Positions 54,987 to 64,000 of a DNA stretch of 64,000 nucleotides are shown piece after piece. The stretch covers positions 1-64,000 of the forward strand of contig JAAVZE010000133.1 in the NCBI GenBank assembly GCA_022791495.1, written 5' to 3'. The position numbers and the translations under genes are program-made. Numbering within the stretch: the stretch's first letter is position 1; each line of letters starts with the position of its first letter. The stretch is from Eubacterium sp. Lineage in GTDB: Bacteria > Bacillota > Clostridia > Lachnospirales > Lachnospiraceae. Below the pieces are notes generated by a model. The model was not told where the DNA came from and did not search any database. It saw only the letters and a program-made list of their open reading frames with translations.

Positions 54987-56885
54987 ATGTTTTCAAATCA
55001 GCGAAAGACAATCGGTGTATTGGTCGAGGCCGTACTCAACGAATGTCCAAGTCGTCTGTGCCAGGGAGTCATTCAAGCTTCAGAAGAATTAGGCTACAAT
55101 GTAGCCATCTTTAATTCCTATGGGAGCTACGGCAACAATCTGGAATACTTTAAGGGAGACTGTTATATGTATGAACTCCCTCCCTATGAGGCTCTGGATG
55201 GCATGATCCTGATTCTGGATACGATCCAGAATCTTCAGACCAGAGAACACGTACTCAAATATACCCTGGAACGCTGCCAGTGTCCGATCGTCAGTATCCG
55301 TGAAAATATCGAGGGTGCCAACAATCTGCTTGTGGATAACACGACCTGTATGGAAAGTATAATTCGCCATTTTATTGATGTTCACGGGTTTACCCGCCTC
55401 TGTTTTATGACTGGTCCAAAAGAACGCTGGGATTCCATCGAACGGCTGGATTGTTTTCGACGGATTATGGCGGAATATAACCTGCCTGTGGATGAATATC
55501 AGGTCTTTTACGGCGATTTCTGGAAAAATAAGGGCAGCGCTGCCTGCGACTGGTTTCTTCAGGGAAGTGAACTCCCCCAGGCTATTATATGTGCCAATGA
55601 CTATATGGCGGCCGCTGTGGCGAGTGATCTCATAAAATTAGGCTATGACATTCCAAAGGATATATGCGTCAGTGGATATGATGGTTTAAAAGATACTATG
55701 TATTTTTCTCCCTCTCTTACAACAGTGGAAGTTCCTTTTTATGAGATGGGGATGAAGGCTGTAGAAATCATTGATAAAAGACAGGAAAACCCTTTTCAGA
55801 CAGAGAACTACTTTTTTGATGTAACACCCCTTACAAGAGAATCCTGTGGCTGTCAGCGCATCAACGACAGGGAGGTCATCGCCACGAGACGTAACTGGTT
55901 TGAGGAAATGAAGATAGAGAGAAACCGGAAGATCCAGTTTAATTTTTTATCCATTCATCTGGGAGAATGCAGAAATATCAATGAGATTTCAGATAAAATA
56001 CCAGAATACATATTTAACATCCAGGGATTTAAGGACTATTGTGTATGTCTCTGCAAAGACCTGGAAAAAATGGAAGAACTCAGCCATTACACCGATGAAA
56101 TGGAGCTGCGAATCGCCATACGGGACTGCAATTCCTTAGGACCTGTCCGGATGTCCTTTCCCCGGAATGAACTTCTCCCGGCAGAAATGACCAGCGACAA
56201 ACCCCAGGCATGGTATTTCACACCGCTGCATTTTGAAAATAAAACATTCGGTTATGAAGCGATACAGTTCCATACTCCGGAGACCACAGCAAATATATAC
56301 TTTGACTGGAGTACCAATATCAGCAATGCGATCCAGGATGTACTGAACCAGCATAAAATGCAGACTCTGATCGAAGAACTAGAATACATGTACGACAGAG
56401 ATGCCCTTACAGGAATGTATAACCGGCGGGGTTTTGAAAACCGCGCTTCAAAGCAGTTTGCCGATGCCAAGAGACAAAAGCTCCCCTTTTTCCTGGCAAT
56501 CATTGATCTGGATGGGATGAAGCAGATCAATGACATTTATGGTCATGTGGAAGGGGATTTTGCTCTGAAAAAGATCCGACATGCCATTCAAGATACGTGT
56601 GAACCTGTATTTACCGGTGCCCGCACCGGCGGCGATGAATTTGTTATATTTGCCAATAACATCCCGAAAGAACAATGCCTTGAACATATGGATGCCTTTG
56701 AAGGCTATCTGCAGAAGTTTAACCGTTTAGAGAAAAAACCATATCATATCTATGCCAGCCTGGGCTATATGTATAAGATCCCGGAGGAAGAAGATTCTCT
56801 GGAAACCTATATAAAGGTAAGCGATGAAATGATGTATAAGAATAAAGTAGAAAATAAAATCCGCAGAAATGAACCGCTGCGTTAG
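54987..56885 (+). CDS. LacI-type sugar-binding domain fused to GGDEF diguanylate cyclase (no HTH, no TM)
   Basis: KTIGVLVEAVLNECPSRLCQGVIQASEELGYNVAIFNSYG ... PQAIICANDYMAAAVASDLIKLGYDIPKDICVSGYDG ... DALTGMYNRRGFENRA ... ARTGGDEFVIF. Confidence 0.9.
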   Translation: MFSNQRKTIGVLVEAVLNECPSRLCQGVIQASEELGYNVAIFNSYGSYGNNLEYFKGDCYMYELPPYEALDGMILILDTIQNLQTREHVLKYTLERCQCPIVSIRENIEGANNLLVDNTTCMESIIRHFIDVHGFTRLCFMTGPKERWDSIERLDCFRRIMAEYNLPVDEYQVFYGDFWKNKGSAACDWFLQGSELPQAIICANDYMAAAVASDLIKLGYDIPKDICVSGYDGLKDTMYFSPSLTTVEVPFYEMGMKAVEIIDKRQENPFQTENYFFDVTPLTRESCGCQRINDREVIATRRNWFEEMKIERNRKIQFNFLSIHLGECRNINEISDKIPEYIFNIQGFKDYCVCLCKDLEKMEELSHYTDEMELRIAIRDCNSLGPVRMSFPRNELLPAEMTSDKPQAWYFTPLHFENKTFGYEAIQFHTPETTANIYFDWSTNISNAIQDVLNQHKMQTLIEELEYMYDRDALTGMYNRRGFENRASKQFADAKRQKLPFFLAIIDLDGMKQINDIYGHVEGDFALKKIRHAIQDTCEPVFTGARTGGDEFVIFANNIPKEQCLEHMDAFEGYLQKFNRLEKKPYHIYASLGYMYKIPEEEDSLETYIKVSDEMMYKNKVENKIRRNEPLR

Positions 56886-56898
56886 TGCCATCCAAGAG

Positions 56899-56953
56899 AT
56901 AAAAAAGGGAGCTCCGATGTATGTCTTAAAGTACAACAGATCTCCCTTTTTCT
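56899..56953. terminator. Terminator-like hairpin
   Basis: AAAAAGGGAG...CTCCCTTTTT downstream of GGDEF gene. Confidence 0.6.
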
Positions 56954-56980
56954 AATCTATGTAAACTCCTCTTTCAGGCA

Positions 56981-57127
56981 TCAATCATACAAAGATGTCC
57001 CAAATCTTATTTTGCGGTAAATCTTCTGTCCCAAAACCCCGAACAAAGATGCAAGAAAATATATCGCTGTCACAATTCCAAGTCCTCCGCCCACGAATGC
57101 CATTAAGTATAAAAATATTTTATCCAT
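56981..57127 (-). CDS. Small (48 aa) hydrophobic membrane protein
   Basis: MDKIFLYLMAFVGGGLGIVTAIYFLASLFGVLGQKIYRKIRFGTSLYD; GGAGG RBS. Confidence 0.5.
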   Translation of the reverse strand: MDKIFLYLMAFVGGGLGIVTAIYFLASLFGVLGQKIYRKIRFGTSLYD

Positions 57128-57226
57128 AAAGATTAATCCTCCATCTGCCAAAAGGCCTTTTTTTGTACGCAAAAAACACCTACGTAAATAGGGAATATTT
57201 TACAATCATTCTGTTTAAATTCCTTC

Positions 57227-57628
57227 TTACACTCGTTTCTTACCGTCCTTTTGGTAAATGCAGCGAATCATCTCCATATGTCCACTGGTGTGTTGGGAGA
57301 TCCGGCTCGTCTGCAGATAAATTGTGGAATGGAACAATCGTGGAAGATCATCCACAAATGAAAAACCGACAGCAGATCTGCGGAAAACAGAATCCGATAC
57401 ACGCCGGTTCATGCGACGGAGTATTTCACCTGTAACAGTACGCCCTGAGAGCCTCTGTTCACAGATTACTCCTTTTTCTTTATGTATCTGAACACTGGAA
57501 CTGATCTTACAATCCGGAGCAGCAAAAAAATATGTCCGGAATGGTTGTTCATTCAGACATATCTCGCAGAGCAATATAGACAGCATCAGTAGAATACCGA
57601 TTCGTTTTCTCGTCACTATCCCTCTCAA
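57227..57628 (-). CDS. Hypothetical protein with possible signal anchor
   Basis: RKRIGILLMLSILLCEICLNEQ; no family recognised. Confidence 0.4.
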   Translation of the reverse strand: MRGIVTRKRIGILLMLSILLCEICLNEQPFRTYFFAAPDCKISSSVQIHKEKGVICEQRLSGRTVTGEILRRMNRRVSDSVFRRSAVGFSFVDDLPRLFHSTIYLQTSRISQHTSGHMEMIRCIYQKDGKKRV

Positions 57629-57743
57629 ATGCCTTTCCTCCTAGAGTTTCAGTATACAAATACATATAAATTATACAACAATATAAATTATTTTTCAACA
57701 GGTTAAGTAAAATTATAAATATTGTTAAATTTGATGGATTTCC

Positions 57744-57772
57744 TTGACGTAATCAATGAATTGATGTATTCT
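57744..57772 (+). promoter_or_regulatory. Sigma-A-like promoter for metK
   Basis: TTGACG-17 nt-TATTCT. Confidence 0.6.
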
Positions 57773-57842
57773 AAAAGATGAAATATCAGCTAATATAATG
57801 ATTTATTTTTGCTTAATTAACATAAACCGAGGAGGATTAAAT

Positions 57843-59021
57843 ATGAGCAAAATACTATTTACCTCTGAATCCGTAACAGAGGGACATCCTGATAAAATAT
57901 GTGACCAGATATCCGACTCTATTTTGGATGCTTTGCTGGCACAGGATCCCATGAGCCGTGTTGCCTGCGAGACAGCAATCACTACCGGACTGGTACTGGT
58001 TATGGGTGAAATTACTACCTCTGCGCAGGTAGATTTTCAGAGTATTATCCGAAATACAATTAACGAAATAGGCTATGATGATTCCGCAAAGGGATTTGAT
58101 GGTTCTACTTGTGGTGTTATGGTGTCTATTGACAAGCAGTCGGCCGATATTGCTCTCGGTGTGGACAAAGCGCTGGAATCAAAACTGACAGATACAGAAC
58201 TTGACGCTATCGGTGCCGGCGACCAGGGAATGATGTTTGGCTATGCCACCAACGAAACTGACGAATATATGCCATATCCAATCTATCTGGCACATCTTCT
58301 GACACACCAGCTTACGAAAGTACGTAAAGATGGTACATTACCTTATCTTCGACCAGACGGAAAATCTCAGGTTACAGTGGAGTATAACAAAGAAGGAAAA
58401 CCGATCCGTATCGATGCTGTAGTCATTTCCAGCCAGCACAGTGCAGATATCTCCTGGGAACAGATTCAAAAGGATATCCGTACATATGTGATTGATCCGA
58501 TTTTACCTGCGGAACTTTTGGATGATGATACCAAAATATATATCAACCCTACGGGACGTTTTGTCATCGGTGGACCAAATGGCGACAGTGGAGTGACCGG
58601 ACGTAAGATCATTGTAGATACTTATGGCGGATGGGCTCGTCATGGCGGCGGCGCATTTTCTGGAAAAGATCCGACAAAAGTGGATCGTTCCGCAGCTTAC
58701 GCAGCCCGCTATGTGGCAAAGAATCTCGTAGCTGCCGGACTTTGTGACCGGGCAGAAATTCAGCTCTCCTATGCTATCGGAGTCGCTTCTCCTACTTCTG
58801 TACGTATTGATACCTTTGGTACCGGTAAACTTCCAGAGGAAAAACTGGCAGATATCATATCAGAAAATTTTGATCTGCGGCCTGCCGGTATCATACAAAT
58901 GCTGGATCTGCGGCGCCCAATTTATAAAGCGACTGCTGCTTACGGACATTTCGGACGCAGTGATCTGGATCTTCCATGGGAAAAGACGGATAAGGCAGAG
59001 GTTCTAAAGAAATACTTATAA
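57843..59021 (+). CDS. metK: S-adenosylmethionine synthetase
   Basis: [66 protein letters not shown]. Confidence 0.97.
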   Translation: MSKILFTSESVTEGHPDKICDQISDSILDALLAQDPMSRVACETAITTGLVLVMGEITTSAQVDFQSIIRNTINEIGYDDSAKGFDGSTCGVMVSIDKQSADIALGVDKALESKLTDTELDAIGAGDQGMMFGYATNETDEYMPYPIYLAHLLTHQLTKVRKDGTLPYLRPDGKSQVTVEYNKEGKPIRIDAVVISSQHSADISWEQIQKDIRTYVIDPILPAELLDDDTKIYINPTGRFVIGGPNGDSGVTGRKIIVDTYGGWARHGGGAFSGKDPTKVDRSAAYAARYVAKNLVAAGLCDRAEIQLSYAIGVASPTSVRIDTFGTGKLPEEKLADIISENFDLRPAGIIQMLDLRRPIYKATAAYGHFGRSDLDLPWEKTDKAEVLKKYL

Positions 59022-59069
59022 CAAATGTACGAATAGGATAGGATTTACTAAAAAAATAATATACACGTA

Positions 59070-59117
59070 AAAATAAAGCAGTAATCTGGTCTCGTACCAG
59101 AATTACTGCTTTATTTT
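59070..59117. terminator. Intrinsic terminator after metK
   Basis: AAAATAAAGCAGTAATCTGGT-CTCGT-ACCAGAATTACTGCTTTATTTT. Confidence 0.8.
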
Positions 59118-59135
59118 AGGGAAAGGAATATTATC

Positions 59136-59591
59136 ATGGATTATATGAAAGAAGCTTTAAATGAGGCATATGAAGGCATCGAAAACGGACACGGTGGTCC
59201 CTTTGGCACTGTCATCGTCAAGGATGGCAGGATTGTGGGAAGAGGACACAACCGGGTCCTCCTTAAAAAAGATCCTACCTGCCATGGCGAGATGGAGGCA
59301 ATCCGGGATGCCTGCCACAATCTCGGCACTCATGACCTCTCTGGCTGCGAACTCTACACCACAGCAGAACCATGCCCCATGTGTCTGGGAGGCATCCTCT
59401 GGGCAAACATCAAAACTGTATACTATGGCTGCGATCGTACCGATACAGATGCCATTGGTTTCCGTGATGACAAGTTCTATGAGTATCTGGCAGGAAAAAC
59501 TTCACTCCTTGATATGAAAGCAGTAGCCCAGGAAGAATGTCAGAAGCTTTTCCACTCCTACCAGAATATCCATGATAAAAAAAGTTATTAA
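59136..59591 (+). CDS. Nucleoside/guanine deaminase (cytidine deaminase-like fold)
   Basis: CHGEMEAIRDAC (HxE) and TTAEPCPMCLGGILWA (PCxxC). Confidence 0.9.
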   Translation: MDYMKEALNEAYEGIENGHGGPFGTVIVKDGRIVGRGHNRVLLKKDPTCHGEMEAIRDACHNLGTHDLSGCELYTTAEPCPMCLGGILWANIKTVYYGCDRTDTDAIGFRDDKFYEYLAGKTSLLDMKAVAQEECQKLFHSYQNIHDKKSY

Positions 59592-59593
59592 CA

Positions 59594-61333
59594 TTACTTA
59601 AATGCATATTTGATAAACGCGTACAGACAGCGGTCCCAGCAGAAATCATCGTGACCGCGTCCAGGAACCTCATAAAAGACATGATTCACATCAAAGCTGT
59701 CACAAGTCTTCACGAAATTCCGCATACTGTCATCCATCATGTGATCATTTTCTCCGGTTATAAAGAAAAGGAGTTTCAATTTGGAATTCAGGTATTCAGC
59801 ATCCTCTTTATTTTTCACAAAAGGCTGGTTATCTGTCTCGAATGGTCCGGCAGAATAGCATCCCACATATCCGAACAGATCCGGGTGCTTCAAACCGATC
59901 TCCATGGTCTGGGCACATCCCATAGACAATCCACAGATACCTGTGTGCTCTGGTCCTGTCATAATGGAATAATTGTCTTCCATATATGGCATCAGATTGT
60001 TGATAATCTCAAATTCCAGCAGATAATGGTTTTTCCAAAAATCTGTAAGCAACGGATTCTCTACAATATTCGGATATTCCTTACTGGAATCATAAGGAAT
60101 CACTCCACTGGTAAATACAACGATTGTGTCTTCCATCATACCCTGTGCATAGGCATTGTCCAGTACTTTATCTGCGGAACATCCATCATTTGTTCCACCT
60201 TTGTCAGAGGTCCAGTAAGTCTCATCATCATTTCCGCCATGGAGACAGAACAGAAGATTATATTCTTTATCTACGTCATAATCTGGTGGCAGCCAGATAC
60301 GAGCGCGGGCTTTTCCACTGGAGCGGTAATCAGAAGGATACTGGAAGTTTTTCAGCTCACCATGGGCGATGCTGTCATTTTTCTTGTCAAATCCCTCTGG
60401 AGCTGTAAAATCATCTTTCACCTGGATACGGAACCGGCAGTTTACTTCCGGATTTAGTGCTGAAGATATCGTAACCATCGTTATACCAGGATATTTTGCA
60501 GTGACACTGCCATTTTCAGTGACAGAGGCAACATAATCTTTTGTATTGGAGATGCTGCAGCTATGTAATGTGGCGCCTTCCGGTGCTATCTGAGGCGCAA
60601 GAGTATAGGTTTCTCCCACATTAAGAGTGATCGCCTCTTCCTGTTTAACGGATGTAACCATGGCAACCACCTTTACCTGAACTACCGTCGTTACCTGTGA
60701 GCCATCTGTAGCACGGATCGTAATATTAACAGTTCCTTCTTTGAACGGCTGAACTATTCCCTTCACATCCACCGATGCCACAGAAGGATCGTCACTGGAA
60801 TAAGTCAGTTCTTTATTTGAAGCATCCGCAGGTAAAACAGAAGCATTCAGAGATAAATTTTTTCCTACTTCCAGCGTATATGAAGTTTTCTCCGTCACGA
60901 TCTGATTAACCACCTTCTGCTGGGGAGCCGGAGCTGCTGTGATCACCGGGGAAGGTTTCGGTACAACTGATTTCTTCTCTGTTACCGTTACTTTGCAAGA
61001 TGCCTTTTTAGTCATTTTTTTATAACGTACCGTCGCAGTAATCGTCGTTTTTCCTTTTTTCTTCGGTGTAATCTTTCCCTTGGAGGAAACAACAGCTACT
61101 TTCTTTTTGGAAGATTTCCATGTTACTTTTGCTTTTGCAGGCTTCACTTTAGCCTTCAGAGTATGACGTGAGCCAATCTTCAGGGTAAGCTTTTTACTGC
61201 CTAGCTTAATTGACAATTTTGTCTTTTTCCCGGCTGCATCGGCAGGAGCTGCTTTCACGGTAATCCCCGCCACAAGAGCAAGCATCAAAAGAAAGACAGA
61301 AAGCAGTTTACCTATTGTTTTTTGCTTTTTCAT
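59594..61333 (-). CDS. Secreted CE1-like esterase with lysine-rich module plus further Ig-like modules
   Basis: YNLLFCLHGGNDDETYW; HTGICGLSMGCAQTMEIGLKHPDLF; SSDDPSVASVDVKGIVQPFKEGTVNITIRATDGS BIG2-type motif. Confidence 0.87.
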   Translation of the reverse strand: MKKQKTIGKLLSVFLLMLALVAGITVKAAPADAAGKKTKLSIKLGSKKLTLKIGSRHTLKAKVKPAKAKVTWKSSKKKVAVVSSKGKITPKKKGKTTITATVRYKKMTKKASCKVTVTEKKSVVPKPSPVITAAPAPQQKVVNQIVTEKTSYTLEVGKNLSLNASVLPADASNKELTYSSDDPSVASVDVKGIVQPFKEGTVNITIRATDGSQVTTVVQVKVVAMVTSVKQEEAITLNVGETYTLAPQIAPEGATLHSCSISNTKDYVASVTENGSVTAKYPGITMVTISSALNPEVNCRFRIQVKDDFTAPEGFDKKNDSIAHGELKNFQYPSDYRSSGKARARIWLPPDYDVDKEYNLLFCLHGGNDDETYWTSDKGGTNDGCSADKVLDNAYAQGMMEDTIVVFTSGVIPYDSSKEYPNIVENPLLTDFWKNHYLLEFEIINNLMPYMEDNYSIMTGPEHTGICGLSMGCAQTMEIGLKHPDLFGYVGCYSAGPFETDNQPFVKNKEDAEYLNSKLKLLFFITGENDHMMDDSMRNFVKTCDSFDVNHVFYEVPGRGHDDFCWDRCLYAFIKYAFK

Positions 61334-61495
61334 GTTTTACCCTCTCCTTTTATATAGTAAGATATTTATTTATTATATCAATTTTTTCCAAAAGCCGCAA
61401 CTGATATATAGACAAAAAATGTTTCTGGGACTAGTCAAAAAAGCAACAATTTGGTACAATAGTATCGGTATTATTAAAAATTGGAGGAACAGCAA

Positions 61496-62992
61496 ATGAA
61501 AGAAAAAGAATATAATAATTTAAAATCCGTAAACAAATTCATTCTGATCATCATGACTGTCATCAACATGTTTATGTTTTTCGGTTACATATCAGATTAT
61601 ATGAAGGGTAATATTTCCCTTGGCTTTACGATAGCTGTGGATCTTTGCGTTATTTTATCACTGGCTGTCAGTTTTATCATTTACTTTAATAAAAAGGACA
61701 GTACCTTATTTAAAAACGTCTCAATGACAGGTTATCTTATCGTCTATGCCCTGCAGCTTTTTGGAGCAAAAAATGACCTGGTTTTTGTTATCGTTTTTCC
61801 TGTGTCTGTGCTTTATATCCTTTACTATGATTATAACCTGATCTTTCGCACCTCCATTGCATTTTCTGTTCTTAATATAGCTGATATCATATATACTGTT
61901 GCTATTTTAAGAACTACACATGCGGGTCAGGAGATCAACAGTACTTCCCTACTGCTCCACGGCGCTAGTGTTATCGTTTATCTTATCGTTTTATGTGGTA
62001 CAACTTTACTTTCCAATAAAAATAATTCCATACGCATTGATAATCTGAACGATGAGAAAGAAAAGAGTACACAGCTTCTGGATGATGTGCTGCAGGTTAT
62101 CAATACTGTGCGGGAAAATTCAACCAAAGCAAATGAATATATGGAGTCTTTGGAGGTTGATATCGACAACACTGCCGCTGCCTTAGAAGATATTGCCCAT
62201 GGAAATACAAACAATACAGAGAGCATAGAAAAACAGACGGTCATGACAGAAAACATTCAGTCTATGATCCGTAGGACAAAAGAAATGTCTGATGAAATGC
62301 TGTCTCTGGCTAAGGAATCGGAAGAGGCCGTCAGCGGCGGACAGGAGTCCATTAATAATCTTCAGATCCAGTCCAAAGAATCCCAGACCGCCAACCAGAA
62401 AGTAGTGGAAGTTATTACAAATCTCACTCATAACGCAGAAAAAGTAGAGGAAATCACTAACCAGATCTCCTCCATCTCCAGTCAGACGAACCTGCTCGCT
62501 CTGAATGCTTCTATCGAAAGCGCCCGCGCTGGAGAAGCGGGAAAAGGATTTGCTGTGGTAGCAGAAGAAATTCGTGAACTTGCGGAAGAGACCAGAAAAC
62601 TTACCGAAGGAATTCAGAACATTGTAAGCGAACTGCAGAGCAATGCTTCCATCGCAAAAGATACCGCCGATACCGTTTTATCCACCAGCAGGACAGAACG
62701 CGAACTCATTGAAAATGTCAGCCAGCAGTTTACCGGTATTGGAACGAAAATGAATGGATTAAACCAAAATGTTCATGAAATTTATCAGGAAATTGAAGAG
62801 GTTATGGATTCCAACAACACGATCGTGGACAGCATCAACCAGATTTCCGCTGTAAGTGAAGAAGTATCCTCCAGCACCCAGCAGGCTGTTGAACTTGGAA
62901 AAAATACCAATACTAAGACGAAACAGACCAGTGAACTAATGAAAGAACTTTTAAACACCGTTTCAACAATTGATAAATATATGGAGAAATAA
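61496..62992 (+). CDS. Methyl-accepting chemotaxis protein with about six N-terminal TM segments
   Basis: [65 protein letters not shown]. Confidence 0.95.
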   Translation: MKEKEYNNLKSVNKFILIIMTVINMFMFFGYISDYMKGNISLGFTIAVDLCVILSLAVSFIIYFNKKDSTLFKNVSMTGYLIVYALQLFGAKNDLVFVIVFPVSVLYILYYDYNLIFRTSIAFSVLNIADIIYTVAILRTTHAGQEINSTSLLLHGASVIVYLIVLCGTTLLSNKNNSIRIDNLNDEKEKSTQLLDDVLQVINTVRENSTKANEYMESLEVDIDNTAAALEDIAHGNTNNTESIEKQTVMTENIQSMIRRTKEMSDEMLSLAKESEEAVSGGQESINNLQIQSKESQTANQKVVEVITNLTHNAEKVEEITNQISSISSQTNLLALNASIESARAGEAGKGFAVVAEEIRELAEETRKLTEGIQNIVSELQSNASIAKDTADTVLSTSRTERELIENVSQQFTGIGTKMNGLNQNVHEIYQEIEEVMDSNNTIVDSINQISAVSEEVSSSTQQAVELGKNTNTKTKQTSELMKELLNTVSTIDKYMEK

Positions 62993-63030
62993 TTTTTTTA
63001 AATAACTTTGAATAATTACCTTTTTATAAA

Positions 63031-63063
63031 AGCCGCCTTGCTGTATTCCCCAGCAAAGCGGCT
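63031..63063. terminator. Bidirectional terminator-like hairpin
   Basis: AGCCGCCTTGCTG ... CAGCAAAGCGGCT between convergent genes. Confidence 0.75.
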
Positions 63064-63081
63064 CTATTATCTCTCATATTC

Positions 63082-63996
63082 TTAGTGATGGAACAATCTT
63101 AAACCAGTAAAGCTCATCACGATACCATGCCGGTTGCAGGCATCTATCACATCCTGGTCACGAATGGATCCACCCGGCTGTGCAATGTATCTTACACCGC
63201 TGCGGAAAGCGCGTTCTACATTGTCGTCAAAAGGGAAAAATGCATCGGAACCAAGGGTAACATCTTTTGCATATTCACTGAGCCACTTTTGTTTTTCTTC
63301 CTTTGTAAATACTGGTGGTTTTTCCGTAAAATATTTTTCCCAGCATCCCTCTGCCAGTACATCCATATAATCCTCACCGATATAATTATCAATGGCATTA
63401 TCTCTCTCGGCACGCTTCATATCCGTCTTAAAGGGAAGATTCAGTACCTGAGGTGATTGGCGGAGGAACCAGTTGTCTGCCTTGCTCCCAGCAAGTCTGG
63501 TGCAGTGGATACGGGACTGTTGTCCGGCGCCGATACCGATCGCCTGTCCGCCTTTAACAAAACATACAGAATTGGACTGGGTATATTTTAATGTAATCAT
63601 AGATATCGCCATATCAATCTTTGCTTGATCTGGAAGCTCTTTTTTCTCTGTTACCACATTGCTGAAAAATTCATCATCAATCACCAGCTCATTGCGGCCC
63701 TGTTCAAAGGTAACACCAAATACTTCCTTTCGTTCTATTTCCTTTGGCACATAGTTAGGATTGATCTCGATAATGGCATAGCTTCCCTTTTTCTTTTCTC
63801 TCAATATCTCCAGAGCTTCCGGCTCATAACCTGGAGCAATGATACCATCCGAAAATTCTCTCTTGATCAGTTTCGCTGCCGATACGTCACATGTATCAGA
63901 AAGCGCAATAAAATCACCATAGGATGACATACGGTCAGCTCCTCTTGCTCTGGCATAAGCACTTGCTAAGGGTGATAATTCACCCAGATCGTCCAC
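63082..63996 (-). CDS. Phosphoribosylaminoimidazolecarboxamide formyltransferase-like protein (5' end outside window)
   Basis: TLKYTQSNSVCFVKGGQAIGIGAGQQSRIHCTRLAGSKADNWFLRQ; SDAFFPFDDNVERAFRSGVRYIAQPGGSIRDQDVIDACN. Confidence 0.88.
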   Translation of the reverse strand: MDDLGELSPLASAYARARGADRMSSYGDFIALSDTCDVSAAKLIKREFSDGIIAPGYEPEALEILREKKKGSYAIIEINPNYVPKEIERKEVFGVTFEQGRNELVIDDEFFSNVVTEKKELPDQAKIDMAISMITLKYTQSNSVCFVKGGQAIGIGAGQQSRIHCTRLAGSKADNWFLRQSPQVLNLPFKTDMKRAERDNAIDNYIGEDYMDVLAEGCWEKYFTEKPPVFTKEEKQKWLSEYAKDVTLGSDAFFPFDDNVERAFRSGVRYIAQPGGSIRDQDVIDACNRHGIVMSFTGLRLFHH

Positions 63997-64000
63997 CCAG

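Noticed and set aside
57629-57842. Possible SAM riboswitch upstream of metK
   Set aside because: AT-rich leader with a simple promoter; no SAM-I or SMK-box-like conserved core seen
59651-60457. 268-aa plus-strand ORF
   Set aside because: Antisense to the CE1-like esterase, which has clear catalytic motifs

Overview
The window looks like a chromosomal segment of a flagellated, monoderm, Lachnospiraceae-like Clostridium relative. Taxon is inferred from gene content and codon style and was not tested. From left to right it contains: (1) housekeeping genes (murG, HIT, rhomboid, RACo-like ASKHA protein). (2) A complete minus-strand Tad/Flp pilus locus at about 4.85-14.6 kb, with two prepilin peptidases and a 59-aa Flp pilin that falls below the supplied ORF cut-off. 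(3) A flagellin block at about 15.1-19.9 kb (FliS, an unusually cysteine-rich flagellin, a 947-aa partner protein). (4) spoIIR, ispE, and an ECF sigma/RsgI-like cassette with a small EF-hand/His-Gly-rich secreted protein. (5) rmuC, a GH3 with permuted domain order, and tRNA-Gly(CCC), with a 166-bp long imperfect palindrome between rmuC and GH3. (6) A small accessory stretch at about 29-33.5 kb (AT-rich orphan membrane protein, XRE-Uma2 fusion, BlaR1/BlaI-like pair under a perfect-consensus promoter embedded in an inverted repeat). (7) A large glucuronoarabinoxylan-degradation locus at about 33.6-61.3 kb (GH43, GH10, GH39, two GH115, SGNH esterase, three CE1-like esterases, GH2, AraC, ECF sigma/anti-sigma, and a LacI-type sugar-binding domain fused to GGDEF). 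metK, a nucleoside deaminase, an MCP and an AICAR-transformylase-like gene lie at the right edge. The best candidates for under-described biology are: the almost acid-free lysine-rich Ig-like modules shared by six secreted xylan enzymes; the cytosolic sugar-sensor/diguanylate cyclase; the Cys-rich flagellin coupled to a 947-aa protein; the sigma/RsgI/His-Gly cassette; the TadE-like protein with tandem metal-binding-like modules; and the 166-bp palindrome. All family names come from reading motifs by eye. No database search was possible.
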